6,083 nt of DNA from Cohaesibacteraceae bacterium. Lineage in GTDB: Bacteria > Pseudomonadota > Alphaproteobacteria > Rhizobiales > Cohaesibacteraceae. The position numbers were made by a program, and so were the translations under genes. The stretch spans positions 1,982-8,064 of the forward strand of contig JAESRR010000093.1 in NCBI GenBank assembly GCA_016764535.1, written 5' to 3'. Each line of letters opens with the position of its first letter. Positions within the stretch are counted from its first letter, which is position 1. The notes beneath the pieces were generated by a model. It was not told where the DNA came from. It saw only the letters and a program-made list of their open reading frames with translations, and searched no databases. Below, piece after piece: positions 5,407 through 6,083 of this stretch.

Positions 5407-6083
5407 CTATTGACTGGAGGGCTGCCTGCGGACCGTTGCAACCCGAAATCTGTTTGCAACATATGCTGTGTCGGTGAGACTTGCGTTGCCTGCGGGATTA
5501 GCACCGCTCACATGAAAATCTGAATACGCGGCTGATTGATTGACATAAATACCCGATGTCAAGTTGACAGATAAGGGAGCTCCGGCAATGGCAAACGCGT
5601 CTGATGTATTTGCAATTACATCTTCACTGGTCGAATAGAGACTGGCAGTAATTGCACCCTGCTCCTTTGCAGAAGAGGAAGCCTGGCCAATCGCATCCTC
5701 GATATCATCACACGCAATTAAAAATGAAATCGGACCAAAACGCTCCTGCATGTAAGCGCCCTCGTTTTCGCTTTCAATCGCAATCAGGATCGGAGTTGCA
5801 GACCGTGCATCCTCCATGCCCTCAACGCTTCGGGATTGACGGATAACGTTACCAAGTTTTGCAGATTCCAAGATTCGCTCAAGTGTCTGCTCGCTTTGTA
5901 CCGCGCCCAAAACTGCAGCGGCTCGCGCCGGGTCACCCAATAGTTTATCGATAGAAAATTTGATACTTTCCGCGATTTCATCAAAACTCTTATGGCCCTG
6001 ATCCGTTTCAATTCCATTTTTGGGCACAAATATGTTCTGTGGGGCCGTACACATTTGGCCCGAATACAATGACAATGAAAATC
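5407..6083 (-). CDS. paaN: PaaN-type aldehyde dehydrogenase, C-terminal part, 5' end outside window
   Basis: The last 224 residues of a protein of the phenylacetic acid degradation PaaN family (the stand-alone aldehyde dehydrogenase type of about 550 residues, not the hydratase-fused PaaZ). About 325 N-terminal residues are missing only because the window ends. The fragment opens with SLYSGQMCTAPQN, whose cysteine (codon 6051-6049) sits where aldehyde dehydrogenases carry the catalytic thiol. Family-like stretches follow: KNGIETDQGHKSFDEIA, RFGPISFLIA, GAITASLYST, NLTSGIYVNQSAAYSDFH and GANPAGNASLTDTAYVANRF near the end. No internal stop or frameshift is seen, and it ends with TAG at 5409-5407. 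PaaN is expected to oxidise a CoA-linked semialdehyde or related aldehyde in phenylacetate breakdown; its exact substrate is not settled. No other paa gene is visible; a paa cluster could lie beyond the right edge. It points in the same direction as the kef pair downstream. Confidence 0.9.
   Translation of the reverse strand, partial: FSLSLYSGQMCTAPQNIFVPKNGIETDQGHKSFDEIAESIKFSIDKLLGDPARAAAVLGAVQSEQTLERILESAKLGNVIRQSRSVEGMEDARSATPILIAIESENEGAYMQERFGPISFLIACDDIEDAIGQASSSAKEQGAITASLYSTSEDVIANTSDAFAIAGAPLSVNLTSGIYVNQSAAYSDFHVSGANPAGNASLTDTAYVANRFRVATVRRQPSSQ

Noticed and set aside
5307..5504. A 65-codon minus-strand frame overlapping the end of paaN
   Set aside because: It overlaps the conserved PaaN C-terminus in another frame, has no recognisable domain, and its tail covers the intergenic hairpin.
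5407..6083. PaaN read as a truncated gene or a pseudogene
   Set aside because: The frame is open to the right edge with no stop or frameshift, and the missing N-terminus is explained by the window boundary.
1..6083. CRISPR array, tRNA, insertion sequence or phage attachment site
   Set aside because: No regularly spaced repeats, cloverleaf, transposase or integrase motif, or flanking terminal repeats were seen on either strand.

Overview
The window looks like a stretch of ordinary proteobacterial chromosome, most likely from an alphaproteobacterium with mid-range GC (around 45 percent by eye). That placement rests on the style of the proteins (a PaaN-type aldehyde dehydrogenase, a KefB-type antiporter with its flavoprotein, a membrane GGDEF-EAL protein) and is an inference, not a proof. 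No tRNA, rRNA, CRISPR array, insertion sequence or phage-like gene was seen.

Layout: (1) 1-1855, minus strand: a membrane-anchored GGDEF-EAL protein for c-di-GMP turnover, cut by the left edge of the window. (2) 1856-2104: a 249-base divergent intergenic region with several short dyads and a consensus -10 box. (3) 2105-2713, plus strand: a complete AhpD-like/carboxymuconolactone-decarboxylase-fold protein with a CxxC redox motif. (4) 2714-2755: a hairpin between two convergent genes. (5) 5267-2756, minus strand: a two-gene unit made of a KefF/KefG-type NAD(P)H oxidoreductase followed by a KefB/KefC-type K+/H+ antiporter. (6) 5407-6083, minus strand: the C-terminal part of a PaaN aldehyde dehydrogenase, cut by the right edge.

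How the genes fit together: the flavoprotein and the antiporter form a glutathione-gated K+ efflux system, which in enterobacteria acidifies the cytoplasm as protection against electrophiles. PaaN handles aldehyde chemistry linked to phenylacetate breakdown, and the AhpD-like protein carries a thiol redox pair. An electrophile or oxidative stress theme is therefore plausible, but only as inference from proximity. The GGDEF-EAL gene is divergent from the AhpD-like gene and has no evident functional link beyond the shared upstream region.

I did not find a convincing undescribed system. The points most worth following are the uncharacterised six-helix N-terminal region of the GGDEF-EAL protein, the dyad-rich divergent promoter region, and the paaN-kef adjacency.
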